Source of the DNA: Nomia melanderi
Taxonomy: Eukaryota; Arthropoda; Insecta; Hymenoptera; Halictidae
DNA length: 64,000 bases
Assembly (NCBI RefSeq): GCF_051020985.1
Contig: NC_135009.1
Coordinates: 12,780,606-12,844,605, forward strand
Direction of reading: 5' to 3'
In this document: positions 36,301 through 51,300 of the stretch, one piece after another
Numbering within the stretch: the first letter of the stretch is position 1
Layout: every line of letters begins with the position of its first letter
Notes under the pieces: generated by a model
Database searches by the model: none
What the model was told of the DNA's origin: nothing
What the model saw: the letters and a program-made list of their open reading frames with translations, nothing else
Position numbers and translations under genes: made by a program

Positions 36301-39300
36301 CTTCGCCGAATCCGCTCATCGAAATCTTACACGGTCTGTCAATTTTATTGACGAAACAGTCATTAAAGTCTTTTTTAGCACTTACCGCTCGAGAGGCGAT
36401 TCTCAGCCACCGCTTGATTCGATGAAGCAAAAATATAAAGTTTCATATTTGATATTAAACTTCGTACAATGCGTCAGAATACATAAGAAAAGTTTCGAGT
36501 GCAAGGAGTCCGATCTAAAACCGTGGGGTTGCGTTTATCGAGTGCGGCTGACATGGCAGCTAGCGTTAACGCGCGAGCACATGATGCACGGTTGTTTCGC
36601 TCGCGAGGATCAACCGCGTGTACGAAGACAGTAAGAGGATACTTTCGCGTAATTGCAGGCTAGCGCGCGAGCAAGGTATTCCCGAGGCGGGCCTAGATCC
36701 GTGTCACGGGGTCAAGATCGGCGGAACGTGGCAGAAGATCCAGATGCGGACGATAGAATTGTGGCACGCGAGCGACCGGAACTGGCCGATACAGGGAAAA
36801 TCCGGTATGCATTGGGCCTTCTCGCGCGTGCAACACCCCCGTTCCGTCGATGCTCTCTTTCCGGTTATTAAAACGCGCCCGGGATCCTGTCGGGGATCGT
36901 TTCTTTCGTTCCCACGGGTGAACTCGCGATACGTATTCCGCGGCCGATCGACGGCGCGCCGTTTAACTTGGATTCTTCATTATGCACCGGGGGGCGGAGG
37001 TTATCGAATTTCAACGTGGTTACAAAGGCTGGGTCACAGTTTTGCGCAAAAGTAACAAAATTATTGGTTTGGGCGGCGCGGCATTGTTATCGACAAACAG
37101 CGGTCGGGTCCGGTCAAAATTCATTGGTAAATTAAACGCTGCGGCGCACGTCATTCGTCGAACGAACGAACGTTGCCCGGATTAATTTAGGAAGGTTTGT
37201 GCATCAAGTTTACATCGCTGTGCGGAAACAACGAGTCGCGGCGTTTCGTCGTAAGCGCGTCGAAATACGGGCCGCGGGAAAGCAGGAGAATATTCGCGGC
37301 GCTGGCTCGCGCGCCGGAACGCCGCGACCGGGCGGCACGAAGAGAAAAGGGAGGAGAAAGAGGTGGAGGAGGAAGAGGAGGTGGAGGAGGAGGAGGCGGA
37401 GAGGAGGCAATAGCGAGAATCAACAGCGATATTCGCGTAATATCGACGCAACAAAGTGCAGGCTTATTGGAAAACGTGGAGCGCGTGGCCGTTGCGCCGG
37501 GGAAGGCAGGACAGCGTGCAAATATTGATGCATTAACAATGCAGGCTAATTATGTTTTGGTTCGGGCCGCGCTGTTCCCCGTCGACGACGGTGTGGCGAC
37601 GACGATAGGCGGTTGGCCTGGCGGTGGTGGTCGAAGTTTGCGGTGCCCACCAGCACGGCCATTTCGCCATTGTGATCCGGACTTCAGCAAACAGCCTCCG
37701 GGTGGCTCGCAGGCGTAACCCGCCGTTAAATTAATTTTATCTCATGTCCGGCATTAATTTTCCACGCGCCACCACCGGTTTCGGTCTACCTCGAGCGTCG
37801 ACTGCCACCGGGCGCCTTCCATTCGTTCAAAAATCGTTGTAGACATTTTTGCGCGACGATAATAGAACTTCGTTAGAAAAATATCGCTCCGTCCGGTTCC
37901 ACCGAGCCTAGAACCCGCGCGAAACGATCGATCGGGAAGCACAAGCTCGATCGTATCCCGAGGCGGCCGGAATAGTAATCGGAACGATTAGAGTCTAATT
38001 AGATCTGCGTCGGCCGAGCTCCGGGCTGTTTAAACGAGGCACATGTCCTCGACGAATTCCCGGCGAGCTCTTCTCGCTAGGAGAGGAGAAGATCGAAGGG
38101 CAAAACCCCTGCGGATATCAGCCCTTAGCGGGGGCAAGCTGCGCAAGGGTAGAACTCGTGCGAAGGAAGGGGAACAGATGTTTTTGAACGCGAGCTAACA
38201 TCGTAATCTATGTTCCGCAACATCGTAATTAAGGAAAAATGGAAGTTCGACGTCGCGTTCAACCTCTTTCGCGCTTGCGACCTCTTAGACGACTCTATCC
38301 TTCGATTCGAAGAATAAATTGCTTCTCGCGGACGCTCATAAATGATCCTCCCGGCAGCCCCGTCCGCGCAACGGGATCGATCCGCTTCAATTTCGTGCCC
38401 GCGAGCTTCCCGGCGCGATAAATCGCAACGGAAGAAAAGAATCGAATCTGCCCGGCCGGATCTCACGCGTCGATCGTAAACAAGGGCAACAATGCGCCGC
38501 TGACCGTCCCTCCGTGTTTGCCCCCGCATTCACGCATCCCTTACGCCGGTCCGTTTCCCGTGCTATGGGATCGTGGCGCGCGAGATAAAGTGGATTTCAA
38601 AGTTTAAATCTTCGGCCACCGGGCGGCTCGTGACCCGGCCCGGTCTTTCCTCCAGGGGAACGGCCGCGGAGAACGAGAAAAGAGACCGACTCGCACTCGG
38701 AGAGGGTGGCCACTTCTCGCCGAGACACAGATACGATCTGACCGTTTACCGCCCCCGTTCACGGCTAGGCCGCGCCGACGAATGGAAATACGAGAAACCG
38801 TGAAAGAGGGCTGCCGTTTGACGGACGAGGATCGTCCCTGTCCCCTCCGTCCCCCGTACGGGCCCGGTTCGAAATCACTACACCGGATTGATCTGTTATC
38901 GATGTTTTTCGGTCGTTACTTATCGCGCCGAGCCGACGTGCCAGCGCGCATCAGCGTAAACAGTGCACGTCGACCGTAATTTCTCGGGAATCTGATTCAC
39001 GAGCCGCATCGCTGGGAGATAACCCGTTAATCTACAAGGGGCCCGTTAAGATCGCCGCACGCGCGCATCGCGTCTTCGAGATAATACGCTCGAAAACAAT
39101 GTAATTAAACAGGCTGGAAATGTCTCTTGTTATTCGCAGTTTATCTACTTTCCGGCAGGAACGCGAAAAAATCCCCGGGACGATCGTTATCAGGACGATC
39201 GACGGCATCCCACCGCGTCGCGTTCGCAATGCGAGAGATAAGGGGCCAGATATCTCTGGCAGTCGTCGTTCCATCACGCGCGAATAGACTGCCTCCGGTT

Positions 39301-42300
39301 CTATTCACCGCGGCTGGAAGAATAGCCCCGTGATTCTATTCAGAGGAAAGCTAGGAAGAGAGAGAGGGCCGGAGGAGTGGAAGAGAGACGAAACGCGCAG
39401 AGAAGCGCGCGATATCGGGGTTGGCGGAACGGAGAGGGGCGATCGGTGGAGGGGGCAGCCATCTGGGAATCGAATATCTCCGATCTAACGGCGTCTTTCC
39501 ATCGGAGTATCCGCAATTGTGGAAGAGTAATCGATGGACAGTCGACGTTGCAAGGGAGGCACGTCACGATGCACCCCTTTGGCAGATTTTCGGGGCGAGA
39601 GGATGAAAAGGCGCTGAACGAGTAAGATGTTTTTCCACCCTTGCCAGATCGCGGCACCAGTTAACTTGCGATCGTTTCTATCCTACGGACAGATTTTTTT
39701 CTTGCTGTTCGATTGAAACGCGCGAGGGGATGGCAAAAGGCGTGAAGCTCGACGGCTGGGGGCGACGGAAACCCCTGCGGTGTCACGGATCGAACCGTAA
39801 TTGAAGTTACATAAAGATGCCTGCGCGAACGTTGCGGTTTGAACCAGACGAAGAAGCTTTTCCTTCGCGAAGATTGTGATATTTTCGTGTAACACTTTGA
39901 GAATAACGATTAAACACGGTCGAACCACGATAACTCGAAGATCTTCCGCCCTGTAATTCCACTGATGGAGAATCGACTGTACTTTCGCGTACACTTTCGA
40001 TACGATTCTAATAACGTCAGCAGATTTTTCTGATAGGTCATTGTCTCTACGTCTTGAGATTCAATTCACGAATGACATATGATACACGCGTGTCGAAGGA
40101 CTATAGAATAATCAGAGGGTCTCTCGAAAGCCACCTGCGAACGCAGCATCCCATAACTCTTAGGAAAACAGTACACGGTATTCGTTAGGAGGGGTTGGAA
40201 AGTCAAGTTACCCTTTTCACGTATTCGTGGAGTATAAAGGAGACGGGAGAGGCAAAAAAATGGTCGAGAGGGTTCCTCTTCGTTTTTTCATCGCTTCTCG
40301 AAGATTCGTTTCTCCTCGGCCGCCACTCGTTCGGGCATTGTCTGCGGTTAACCCGTCGACCTTTCCGGGAAACTTCGATTAAAAAAGTTGCGAGAGATTC
40401 CACTCGAGGCGTGAGAAATCGTTGCGATTCGCAGCCAATAACCGGGGATCTATAACTCATCCGTAATTGTTCGGCAGGGGAAGAAACGCGCTCTTCCGTT
40501 CGCCCGGTCTAATTCGATTTTGATCACGGTGACACTCGTCGCCCGCGAGCGGGCACAACGAGTGGCACGATAAATAACCGACGAGAGTGTCGAGCCGGCA
40601 GCCGAGCGAAAAAGATTCGGCAGCTTCGCGACACCCGCGCGGCGGAAGCGCGCGAGAAGATTCAATTTCGTCGCCGTTGCGAAACGAGCGCTCATCAAAT
40701 ACGACTTCCGAGGCGGCGCGAGCCTAGGGGGATCGCCCCAAATATCAAGAGCGTCCCGGCGCGGCGCACCTTTTATTAAAACTACCTTTCACCTTTCTAG
40801 CCGGTGTTCAAGTATTTTTAAAACGCCAACAGGCTAGAACCCGTTTTTCCAACGCGGCCAGGCGAGCTACGGGATATCAAACTCGTGATTCTGACGGGTA
40901 AAAAAAGCGCGGCCATAACAAGCTGCTCGAAAATATCTGTTAAAGCTCGCGCGTGTCCCATGGAAATTCAACTTCGATCGGGAATTTGAATTCAGTCATT
41001 GGCGAACGGTTGAAATGGTACCGCGTGCGTCAGACATCAAACGACCGAGTCGGTCCTTTGATCAAGCTCTGTCATTCAGATGACTCTGTCGAGCATGGCC
41101 GATCGGCGTGTTAGTACCGTGCGTTAAAAAATTGATTATTGTGTCATGGACACCGTGTGAACACCTATCGACGCTTGTCGAACATTCACCGTGGCGTCGA
41201 TTGGCTGCGATGATTTTTTTTCACCGCTCGCACCCCGTTAGAGGACTCGGATTTTTCGTTGAACGCCGCCCGGAAATCGCCGATCCTGCGCTGGAAACTC
41301 GACCAATTGAATTCTCTTCAATTGGATTACGTAAGTATTTTGTTCAGTTAACTTGAGATCCCCCCCGATTCTCCTGGCAATGCGCTCGAGTTTTAACTTC
41401 TTTGCCCTCTTTCTCTTTACCTTTTACCTTCTCTATAGTTCACATATACAGAATAAAAACTTATCACCATTGTTTCGTTAGTCATTGTTTCAAAAGGTCT
41501 TCTATGTTCTACGAGATTCCATTCGAAACGGTTACCGCACGCTCGCGAAAAGTGCGCGTTCGGCAATGTGTTAACGTAGTTTCCACGAGAAGGGTATTAC
41601 TCCATTTCCTCTGCGATTCGAGGCGACTCGCGGTCGTTAACATTCATCCGGGGAGAGCCGGAAGTCGCGGGTACCTCTCGGAGAAGTCCGCGAAGCGATC
41701 GACGGAAGTCGACGGAGTTCCGTCGTTCCCTCAGAACTTTCTTTTCAGCGGGCAAAGTTTCGACTTGTCGGTCAGAGAGTGCGGCGATACCGAAGTTCGA
41801 TTACGTCGACGCCACGTACTCCCCCGGGACTCGAGGAGACTTCCGATTAAGCGACCAAAGATGGCAATGACGTCTCGACGTGGACGATTAATCGTTTCCA
41901 ACCGTGCCCGTGCCCATGTAATATCTTCACAACGTGTATATACGGACGATCGTGAACGCGGTACCTGGATATAACGATGCCAATGCTCGATACCCACTGC
42001 TCTCAGCGAAATGGCTTACATAGCGAAGCACTCAGAGAGGGTTTGCTGCCGTTTTTGCCGTGCGCCGGGCTAAAGCAATATGCTACAAAAAGACGGGGAC
42101 GCCAGTTTCTTGCGTCTGTCCCCGATAAACATATATACACGTGTTTTGTACGCGTGATAATCTTTTTTCTGTTCACTCGATACTACACTCAGAGCGCAGT
42201 GCATAATAATTCTATAAAATACCGTTTATTTCTAACACCCTAAATGTCTAATAATACGAACAATTTCTTCTTTCCTCCACTCGATACTCCTCTTCCCACC

Positions 42301-45300
42301 TTTCTCCTCCTTTTCGTATTACGATTTCGTTTAGAATATACACGTGCCCGTGTAAGTACACGATTTCGACAGGAACGGTGATTACGAGGGCCTAGGAAAA
42401 TACTACTGGCGCGAACATACTCGGGAACGCGACGATCGGCATTCCCCAAGAATTCGAAAATCGAGCCACGCCGCGCTAAAACATCCCCCGGCTCTCATCC
42501 TAATGGGGACCCGTCTCTAAGGGCACTCGAGGGTGTGTAATTGCTAGAATCCGCGGCCCTGCTACTACACCGCATTTACGCGTTATGCGGGGTGCGTGTT
42601 GGGAGCGGGTCGACCACCTACTGGGTGTCTCGCAAGTTTCAGCGGTGCTCGCCGACTCGAATTAATCGTTAGACGAAGTTACTCGTGTTTCGTTCGAAGA
42701 TATTCACCTGGCGAAACGAATATATAAAATCGACACTCCGTTAGGCGAGAGATCGGCGTCGGGAGTGAAAGACGTGCGAATCGTTGAAATGACAGAAAAA
42801 AAAGACTGCCTACTGGAGAGAATTTCTGAACATTAGTTAAAGTGGGACACGGGATAAGGACTCGCCGCGGTTAAAGAATATTATCGACAACCCCGTCTCG
42901 ACGGGGGCAGCTCTCGTTCGCGATGCGAAGATTGGAGGGGTTAAACGACGAGCCACTAGAAAACAATCCCTCGGCCGCATTCGCGGATGCTCTTTTCTTC
43001 CATTCTCTTTCCCTCTCGCCGGCGTTCCTCGTTTTCTCCCTCTCCGCCGTTACATCGGCCTCTTTCTCTCTCTTTCCCCGGCGAAGCTCGACAGATGGCT
43101 CGGCCGCGTTTTTGTTTCAAGGCTCGCGCCAACAATCGTCGCATTACCGGAACAAAACGACTCGACGATCGGCCCTTTAAAAAAAAAAAAGAAGAAAAGC
43201 TGCGAGAGGCTCGAGAGGCCGGTGGGGGAGGAGAAGGGGATCGGCGGGTTCAGGAAGTACCGATCGGCCATATCATCTCGTTAGAAGCACGCACCACATG
43301 TCCAAACAGAGAGACAGAGAGAAAGAGGAACGGAATGATTACGTCTCGACAGAGACAATGATTCGATTGGCCGAGCACGCGGCCGTGCCCCGGACGTATA
43401 ATAATATTCCCACCGCCGGTTCCGAGTATACTTTGTGCGCGGATGCTTGTTGCAAGTGCAACCGGGCCGACCGGACCGCCCCGACCTCGGATCAATTGTC
43501 TTTGCCACGGGTGTAATCGTTGCCGATTGTTCCGTCGCGCAATGGACGCATATGCTGCGCCCCGGCGCAGTTTGCTCCTGGCGGACACCGATGGATAGAC
43601 CGAGCCGAAATCCGTGTACCGTTCCAATCGGAAAAAGTTGCTCATTGTTCCCGGCGATTACCTAAACTCGTCGTTTGCACGGGTTTCTCTGTGTGCGAGC
43701 ATCTTTGAGCGACGCTTGATTTTCAAAATCGGAGGACATTTCATTCGGAACAAACAATTCGTTATTTCCCGATGAAAGCAGCTGCGTTCTCGAGAGCGAC
43801 GTTTACGACAAACAAGTGCGAAAGACGAGCACGACGTGGGACGCTTTAAAAGTTTCGGAACGGCACGCGGGACACCGTCAATGTAAACATCCGCGTAGAT
43901 ATCGCGCAATTGGGACGCAATCATTTTTACGATCATTTCCATCGAAAGGCTTTCCACAGCGAGAGCCTTTGTATCGGCGCGAGCCCATAAACCCACGCGC
44001 CCTTTTACGAGCTTCTTTTCCCCGTAGAACAAACATAGATAAACCCCGGCCGCCTACAAGCTGCACCTAGCCGCTGCGTCCCTGTCCCGCTCCGTTTCAT
44101 CCCCGTTACGCGCGCGACCGGCCGTTTCGTTCCCGATTCACGTAATCGGCTGTCGTTCGTTCCTCCCGATGGGCAGAAGTGGAAAAACGCATTAGCGATG
44201 CACGTGACGCTGCAGCCGGGAGATGAAACTGCGCCGCCCGGTGACAGACTGGCCATGCGTCAAACGTACGTTCCGTACGCGTTGTACACCATCGACTTAG
44301 AATTCATACGTGTAGACTGTTCCACTCTCTTCCTCCTTCGCGACAGAGAGAGGGAAACAGTGACGGAGAGAAAAAGAGAGAGCGAGAGGGGGGAGAAAGG
44401 GAGGGGGATCGACACAGGTCAGAGCCACGGAATCTCCCCTCTAATGGATTTCACTCATTTTTCTCCCCCGACAGCCCCGCCGGCCGACACCAACCCCTAC
44501 GACATCTCGAAGGCCTTTAAGGTTTATTCATTCGCTCGATCCCGAGTCGAAGGAGGCGACGTTGGCCCGATCAAACGGTTCGCGACGCGACGCGACGCGA
44601 CACGGCGCTCGATATATTTTTCTCCTACCTTCCCCCGACGATGGAATCGCGACGCTTTCCCCGTGATATTAATGATAGCGGACGATAGTCTCGCCGGATT
44701 CGCCGGATAACGCCGCGAGCGCCGAAAGATCGCGGATGAAAGCCGAGGTTTCGGTGCACCGATTGGACTCGGAGCTGCATTGTGCCGAGCATTATCGCGG
44801 ATATTCGATAACGGGGAACCGTGGCAATGAAACCGGCGTAATTTTAGCCACCTTTCTCGATTTAACACGGAATTAACCGGCATTCCCAGAGATAATGCTC
44901 TTAATCCAGCACGATTACAGCGGACGCTGGTTCCTCGATGTTCGTGTCACGGTTATCTCGGGCGTGTAACGCGTACGCAATCTATTGCAAGACACTTTAG
45001 TTACGACTTTCTCCTCGTATCGATTACACGTAACGCGTTTCAATTACGACACGAACCGAAACCTCGCTTAGGAATCGTTCCTCCGCCGCTGATTATCTGA
45101 TCGATTAGGAGCGGCCGTATCACTTTGTCACCAAATTTAGTACCATAGTTTCGAATTCGAGGCAATCTCCGCTAATCTTATCGTACACAGCGCAGCGATC
45201 CCATCTGGGTAACTGTCCTGTGACAATCGCGGGCGAATGATGCCCGATCGCTGATACATATCCGGCGCGTACGCTAGATTAATCTATCGAGGGAATTTCC

Positions 45301-48300
45301 TATTGAGATTCGGAAAGTACGAAGACGCCCGACTTTATTCGCGGAACAGCGCCACTTCACGCTACTCCTCGGCGAGCCACCGTCGCGCGGCGAGCAAGAA
45401 CGCGACGCGAGCAACAAAATCGAATGTAGACCGCGACGTCGAACGGCTGCGTGGAAAGAATGTAGGGCAACGCGCGGGAACTTAATCAACGGCCATCCGA
45501 CGACGATTATTGGCGTAATTCATCCTCTCATTATCAAGATGCCCGTGGGGGGCGGTTCCCTTTTTTTATTTTCCCGGCTGAAACGCAGTGGAAGCATGCG
45601 AGTTTACGTAGCTTTTCGAGGTTGCGTGCCGAGGGCTGTTCTTCCTGGCAAGGACGACTCGGCCGGAACGCGGAGAGCGAGCGGGAGAAAAACAGAGGAA
45701 AAGGCCAGGGACGGCGGAAGGAAAGAGAGAGAACAGTGTGCGAGTCGATAAGACGAAAACGGGCACTCGGTAAAATGTTCGCTGAACAAGGAACGACAGA
45801 AATTACAGCTTACACGATTCTCGTTGTCTCTTCTTTAACCCTCGTAACGGTGGACGGTCTCGAGTGGGCGGTGAACGTAGTCTAGGTCTACTCAGACGTT
45901 TCCCAGTTTCGTCGAACGCGTTTACAAATGTAATAAATTCTTCTTCAAATTACTTATGTTCACTTCGAAACAAATCTACCTTCGAATCATTGGTTGTTTG
46001 TAAATTGACGGGAAAAATCGAAGCGTTCGAGAATCTGAATCGAAATAGACCGAGGCACTGTTTGAGGGTTAAACTACTCTTTTACGGCGTTACGAAGACG
46101 GAAGCACTAAGTACTAAGACTAAATTTAATTATCGAACGTCACAGAGGTTCGCTACTTACGATTCCCCTCGAAAATCATATCATCCGACCGCGATCCTCG
46201 ACCGGGAAGGGATCGAGAAACTCACTTGCTCACTGTTCTATAAAACCCTTTATTGAAAACTAGAAGTTAGAGCTGGCCTCGGAGAACGACGAGGGACCGG
46301 GCAGAAGGAACGACGGTGTGCATGGGCCGCGCGGATGTTTACTGAGGGATCAGTCGAAATCGGTTTCGCTGGAAATCGAACGGAGCTGACGACACTTTCG
46401 CGATATCTGATTGTATCTGTTCGGCCACCCTTTGTCATTATCATTTTGGAGCGGCACACGATGAAGCCGGCACAAGTACTTCATCCGGCGGCCGGGCATT
46501 CGTCGAACGATCCCTGTACCTGTATTGTTCGGGCTGATAACGCACGCCGCGCTAGGTTACGTCATACGCGCGTGTGTCATTGATTAGCCGAAAAGAAATC
46601 TTGTGTAACCGGCTACGCGTACTGCGTTCTGTCCGATTACTCATGGTCGCGCGAGCCGTTCCAAACCGCTTCCACGTCGTTCCGCTACCGTCCGGAGAAT
46701 CTTTTTTGCTCCAAAGAACAATTTCCTCGTCGGAGGTTACGATTTACTTTATGCTTTCGCGTAATCTGGACAGGACGTTAAAACGCTGCACGGAGACGAA
46801 TCTGTGGCACGAAGATAAAATGTATCGCGGCAGGCCGGTAACCGCAACTCCTTATGACACCGGGAACGCAACGGTAATGGCAACTAATGAGCGAGATATG
46901 ATAGTGGAAGCGTACGGCATTCCGCTGCGAGCGGCGTAAGTACCTTACCGCCGATTAAAAAACACCGAAATAATTCATGCCCTCAATGGAGGCTCTCTCT
47001 TATCTGCCGATGCGCAATTGGCTCGCCGCTCTTCGCCGGGAATCGCGGCAACGCTCGGCCACCGGTCGCGACAAAAATACTGATGATATCGGCCGGGTCT
47101 ACCGATCAAGGTCCGGTAACCGGTTATCAATTATCGCGAAAATACGAAACAGTCACAACAACGCGTTTAATAATAAGCGCGAGCGAATCAGTCCGCTTCA
47201 ATTGACTCCCCGAGTTTTCCTCGGCGACGTCGGGCCCGATTTTATTCCGGGGGCAGCTCTTTGATAGCCGAGCGCGGCCCTCGCGGTTGAATGGAATCGC
47301 TGAAAGAGAGAACCTTTAATCGCCGCGGACCACCTGTGCAGCGTGGGACCGTCGGATTCCTCGTGTGATGTTCCCGAATGTGTCACGAGGGCTTCACCAG
47401 CCTAAACAACCCGGCCGACATCGCGAGATAAAGAAGCGCCGACCACCGCCGCACCGAGAAGCCTTTAGAGACACTCGTGTCTCTTGTTTGCCCCGCTCCA
47501 GATAAAGCTGAAGAGCTCGCAGACGGTAACATCCGGGACCTTCGTGGGCACCGGTCTTGTCTCCCGATTACATCCTTAGCGACCGCTATTGTTTAGCGAT
47601 ACGGACCGATGCTTCCTGTTAGCCGCTCTCCGTATTTCGACGGACTCCTTATCTATACGAGTTTCGCTGTTGCGGTTTTCTTTCCGTTGTCGGATCCGAC
47701 GACAGTACATTCCCGACGCATCGCCGGAGATTAAACGTGTCTATGATTCGAGGCGGAACCACACTCGTCGCCGCGGCAGGGGAAACATCATTACCCATAG
47801 ATACCGTACTTCCCTTTTCCTGCTGATAGAACAAATCCGAGCATCGCCGGTGATGGGATTCACAATGCTTCTTGCTCGACGATGTGAATACGAATTTACA
47901 TCGTGAATATTTTCGGTCGAAATTTGAAACCTCTGGTATTAAAAGATATCGCATGGATTATACGCATTTAACGTTTGCGTTGAATTATCGCGACGAACGC
48001 GACACAGTGTTAATGAGAAGGAAGAAAGACCGGTCCAGAGGAGATTGAAAATCGGCGAGCAGGATGGCTGGTCGGCTGGAGTCGCGTTCTAACCGTATTG
48101 CCCGGTGATTTATGCGAAGGACTCGCAGGACTCGGCGGCGATCCTGGCGGGGCAGTTCTGCCGGCAGGCAGGCGTGAAATGAAGCCTCGAATTCGAGAGG
48201 CGCAGTCGTGTTGCCTCTCCTCGGTGACACAGTAGCTCGGGGGGCCCCAATGAATGTCCGAGTTCTTTATGGGGCAACCCGAGACCGCAGAGACGAACGC

Positions 48301-51300
48301 GGGCCGGGAGGACGTCCATCAAAGGGTTCCAAATAATTACCGCCTCTCCGTTCCGCGCCACCCGAGGAACACGCCGGGGATACGCATCGTCGAAAGGATC
48401 GCCGCCAGGGCCACCGTCACCTCGTCCACTCCGGTGATAAGTCAGTGAAAACGTTTTCCTTTTTTTCCATCCCCCCCTTCCATCTTTCTGACAGCGGAGG
48501 AAAAAAGAGCCTCCTTTCCCGGCCCCGCGGAGCTATATATCAGATCCTAAGTCAATAACATCGCGACCAATAAAATGCTCGTTTGTAAAAGGGAAACCGA
48601 AACGATCGGCTTTATTAATCTGACGATCGGCCGCGGGAAACGGTAAACAAGATAAACCGAGGAAACAAGAAGAACAAAAAAAAAAAGAAGAAAGGACAGT
48701 CGATAGAAAAACTAGGAAAGATCGTCCCTGATTACCGTTCGACGTTCGCGATCCAGTTTCCTGTTTCGTTCGCTTTTTCCCGTCGAGTCGCACGCGACGC
48801 GTTAATGAGCGCGGGACGGGACACGTTTCGGATATCTCTGGAGGAGGCTCGCGTAGCTTCTTCGGGTTCCAAAGTGTTTGATCGATGGATCCTCGGCCCT
48901 CGGACCGGAAATTATGCGTCAGCCTATCGTCCGCGCCGGAAGTGACGGCACGGCGCCACACCGATCACGCCACTATCTGCCGTTTCGCTGATTGCGTTTT
49001 CTTTCGTGCACCCCGGGGGAAAACTTCCGGCGTGTTTGTTTTTCGCACGGTTCCGAGGACCGACGACGATTCTCTTCCATCGCGCGACGGAGAAACGGTC
49101 TCGCCGCGTCGGAGGTGCGAAACCTCCGAGAAAACCGCCAATAAAACCGGCCAATTTCTTGACGGCCTTATCTGGCCCGCTTAAACAGGAGGCTTCCGGT
49201 GAAAACGCACGAAAATTCGTCGCGTGCCGTTAGGACGCGCCGGCCCCGTTGCTGCATTCATATTCTAATGCGGACATTGTGCGCGAGGTCAGATGTTGGT
49301 AACCATACGCCATTGTGCTCGATCTTCCAGGTTATCGTAGTTAGCAGCGCGTAACGTTAAGACCAGGGATCCGCCCACGAAAGATGCTCGCCGGTCTATA
49401 GGATCTACAGGGGGAACAGAAGTCCTCCTCCTCCTCCACCTCCTCGAAGAAACTAGATATCCTAGGGGGGTCTCGATTGAAAATCACGGTTACCTTCGAC
49501 GGACCAATAATAAGAAAGCGCTGCGACGAACAGGGGCGCGACGGAGTACGTTGTAAATCGTTGTACCGTTTTTTATCGGGTTCACTTCGAAATAAGGAAC
49601 CTTCTGGAAACGTGTCACAGAAACAGATCTCGAAATAGACTTCCACGACGCGTTCCGATGAAGTGAATTTCTCGTAACGAGTGCGGGAAAAGTATTCGCC
49701 GGGAGTTATCATACGGAACCTACTATTTCCGTTTAAAGCGATCCATCCGTCAGCAGCCGCTAATAGAAAATCGACCGTTCGAATCGGCCAGCAATTCGCG
49801 TGGCGGTCGGATCATCAACTTTCCAATTTCCCTCGATTGCCGCTCGAACGAGATAGCTCGTAAATAGCCGGTATAATATCGTCGGGCGGCACGGTTCGAA
49901 TCAGCCCGGTAAAAATGTTGAAGGGCGGCATGGGGCTGTGTTCGTGGAAGGAGAAGACACGGGGAAAAGAAGGAGTTTCGAAGGGCGAGCGGAATCTCGG
50001 TAACCGGACAGGAACGAACTTTCGGATTAGGACGAAATAACTGGAATTACGGGCAATCCGCGAGCTTCGAAGGACCGATAAATCAAGGGTGGAAGCACGA
50101 GCATCCGGTAGCCGGTTCCATTGGCCCGGCGCACGCAAACGGAGCGCCGCTCGCGTCGCTCGGCCCAATAACGGCGGCCCGACAAAACGATGGAACGATC
50201 GGATCGGGAAAACCCGGAGGATGGGTTTCCCGGAAAATCCGAGGAATTTCGGGGAGCCGAAATTCGTCACGCGATCCGCGGCCCGCCGCCGCCGCCGCCG
50301 TTGCTGCATCGATCGCCGTCTCTCGACGCGTCGGACGCGGCCTAGGCGAGCTCCTCTAATCTCGCAACAGCCGAGTGCTATTTTCGGCGAAGTGTAAACA
50401 GTGCATCGACTTCGCCGGGAAGTTCGATATCGGTCCCGAATAATTTATAATCGTCCTCGATTCCCGGTACCCGGGGGAGGGGGTCGGAATCGGTTTATCG
50501 AATAGCTGCGCTCCGGAAGTCCACGTTCCGCGTAAACAATGGCCCGCAGCCAACAATACGGAGGCATCCCGATCGGGCCGAGGAATAACCCTAAATTACG
50601 ATCGAGATCTGCGCACGACGAAAACGCTCGACGCTATCTGCGATCGGTTGGCCGCGAGGAGAGGGAAGAAAGGACGAAAGGAAAAAATCAGCGGAGAATC
50701 TGAACCGCCCAGCGGAGGGTAGATATGTTCCGTTGCATCTGTCGTCACGCCCTTTCCCGTGTGCGCGACGGGAGCCGCTCGTTCTGTGCTCGTGTGCGTG
50801 CACGCGTGTCTCTCCGCGTACGCGCGAAGTCACATGTCGCTCGTACCGGAGACGCGCGTAAGCGGCGGCTGGGGGATGTTTTTCAGTTCGGGGTCGCGCG
50901 CGGGAGAAGGGCCTAAATGTTTTATTACTTAATCATAACGCTCGGGGGCGGGTTGCCGGGGGTTGAACGGCGCATAATGCGTATACAGTGAGAAGGGACG
51001 CGACGAAATCATGCACAGGACCAATTATTCATACGCGTCGCGTACGTCGCGCGGGATAAGACTCCGGGACGTGATGAATCGCGCAGATTTCTCATCCGGC
51101 AAGGGGCAAAGGCGGTGGAGAACTGGAGGCGGCGACGACCGGGGAAGAAACGCGAAATTTTTGGAATATCCTGGCCCGACGTTGCGGCGAGGAGGGGCTG
51201 GAAACGAGGGTTCGACGGGCAGAGAGTAACCGTGTTGCGGACGCGGGGTGATTTCTGTGGAAGATACGCTCGAGATACCGAGAAGCGTATTTCTCACCCC

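Noticed and set aside
46574..46945. Plus-strand 121-codon frame ending near a GTAAGT donor-like site
   Set aside because: No recognisable protein sequence and no partner acceptor with compatible coding sequence downstream.
49890..49905. GGTTCGAATC resembling a tRNA B box
   Set aside because: No A box at the right spacing upstream and no cloverleaf-forming stems.
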